Assembly: GCA_937864895.1 (NCBI GenBank)
Contig: CALMDF010000518.1
Coordinates: forward strand, 1 to 5,394
Origin: an uncultured Holophagales bacterium
GTDB taxonomy: Bacteria > Acidobacteriota > Thermoanaerobaculia > UBA5066
Reading direction: 5' to 3'
Length of the DNA: 5,394 bases
Below are positions 5,028 to 5,394 of the stretch, one piece after another. Below the pieces are notes generated by a model. That model was given only the letters and a program-made list of their open reading frames with translations, did no database searches and was not told the origin of the DNA. The position numbers were made by a program, and so were the translations under genes. Within the stretch, counting starts at the first letter, position 1, and every line of letters starts with the position of its first letter.

Positions 5028-5394
5028 TCAGGTCCCGGCGAGCCCCGTCCACAGGAACCACGCCCCCATCGCCAGCAGGAAGACCTGCGAGAGGCGGTTG
5101 ACGAACGCGCGGTGCCGGGCGAGGAGCTCGTCGGCCAGGGAGACGCCGAGGAGGGCGGGGGCGGTGCCGAGGCCGAAGAGGGCGAGGGCGGCGGCGCCCT
5201 CGAGCGGGCCAGGGCGCGAGACGGCGGCGATGACGGCCGAGTAGAGGAGGCCGCAGGGGAGGAGGCCGAGGAAGAGGCCGATGGCGAAGGGGTGGCCGGG
5301 GACGCGCCCCTTCAGCCGGGCCGCCACCTTCGCGAAGAGGCTCCCCCCGGTCTCGAGGCCGGGGACGAGGTCGGAGAGGGCCACGAGAGCCCAG
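5028..5394 (-). CDS. DsbD/CcdA-like (TauE/SafE-type) membrane protein, C-terminal part
   Basis: The last 121 residues are present; the frame is open through the right edge and the true start is almost surely outside. A GTG at 5384-5382 is in frame but falls inside the conserved region. The fragment shows a basic amphipathic stretch (FAKVAARLKGR, 20-30), then a helix with GLFLGLLPCGLLYSAV (39-54), a second helix with ALALFGLGTAPALLG (69-83) and a last helix (about 98-118), ending close after it. The LLPCG motif followed by the FGLGTAPAL-type helix matches the DsbD_2 family, often annotated as sulfite exporter TauE/SafE or cytochrome-biogenesis-like proteins of about 220-250 residues. Relatives are commonly found beside cbb3 oxidase assembly and copper-handling genes and are thought to move reducing equivalents or metals across the inner membrane. 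The gene context that would test this is not in the window. Family call good, substrate unknown. Confidence 0.82.
   Translation of the reverse strand, partial: WALVALSDLVPGLETGGSLFAKVAARLKGRVPGHPFAIGLFLGLLPCGLLYSAVIAAVSRPGPLEGAAALALFGLGTAPALLGVSLADELLARHRAFVNRLSQVFLLAMGAWFLWTGLAGT

Noticed and set aside
4435..5244. Plus-strand frames opposite the lipoprotein and DsbD-like genes
   Set aside because: Arg/Gly/Val-rich shadows; the minus-strand reading has a signal peptide, a strong ribosome binding site and a family motif (LLPCG).

Overview
The window is a GC-rich, gene-dense bacterial segment with strong G/C preference at third codon positions. Every long coding frame throws long open shadow frames on both strands. 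The gene styles (Ala/Pro/Glu-rich linkers, a PAS-type regulator, an LCAD-like dehydrogenase) would fit Acidobacteriota, Myxococcota or a similar high-GC group. There is no rRNA or marker gene, so the taxon is a guess.

Layout: (1) 1-443, minus: N-terminal part of a PAS-domain regulator running off the left edge. (2) 444-498: a 55-bp divergent spacer. (3) 499-4365, plus: a tight three-gene run. It consists of an acyl-CoA dehydrogenase fused through a long Ala/Pro/Glu-rich linker to a C-terminal SCP2 lipid-binding domain, a class III CoA-transferase-fold protein with alpha-methylacyl-CoA racemase residues (GTGA overlap of 4 bases), and a stand-alone membrane protein of about eight helices (7-base gap). 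(4) 4366-4395: short convergent gap with no clear terminator. (5) 4396-4935, minus: small probable lipoprotein with TPR-like helices. (6) 4936-5027: spacer with a strong Shine-Dalgarno, a possible -10 box and a perfect 6-bp inverted repeat. (7) 5028-5394, minus: C-terminal part of a DsbD/CcdA-like (TauE/SafE-type) membrane protein, cut by the right edge.

How the genes may work together: the dehydrogenase-SCP2 fusion and the racemase form a translationally coupled pair. In known branched-chain and sterol side-chain beta-oxidation, the racemase supplies the (2S)-methylacyl-CoA that the alpha,beta-dehydrogenating enzyme needs, and SCP2 domains bind acyl-CoAs or sterol-like lipids. The simplest reading is a module for alpha-methyl-branched or bulky acyl-CoA oxidation. 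It may be controlled by the divergent PAS protein. The right-hand minus-strand genes look unrelated. The most unusual item is the dehydrogenase-SCP2 fusion; no mobile element, CRISPR array, tRNA or rRNA was seen.
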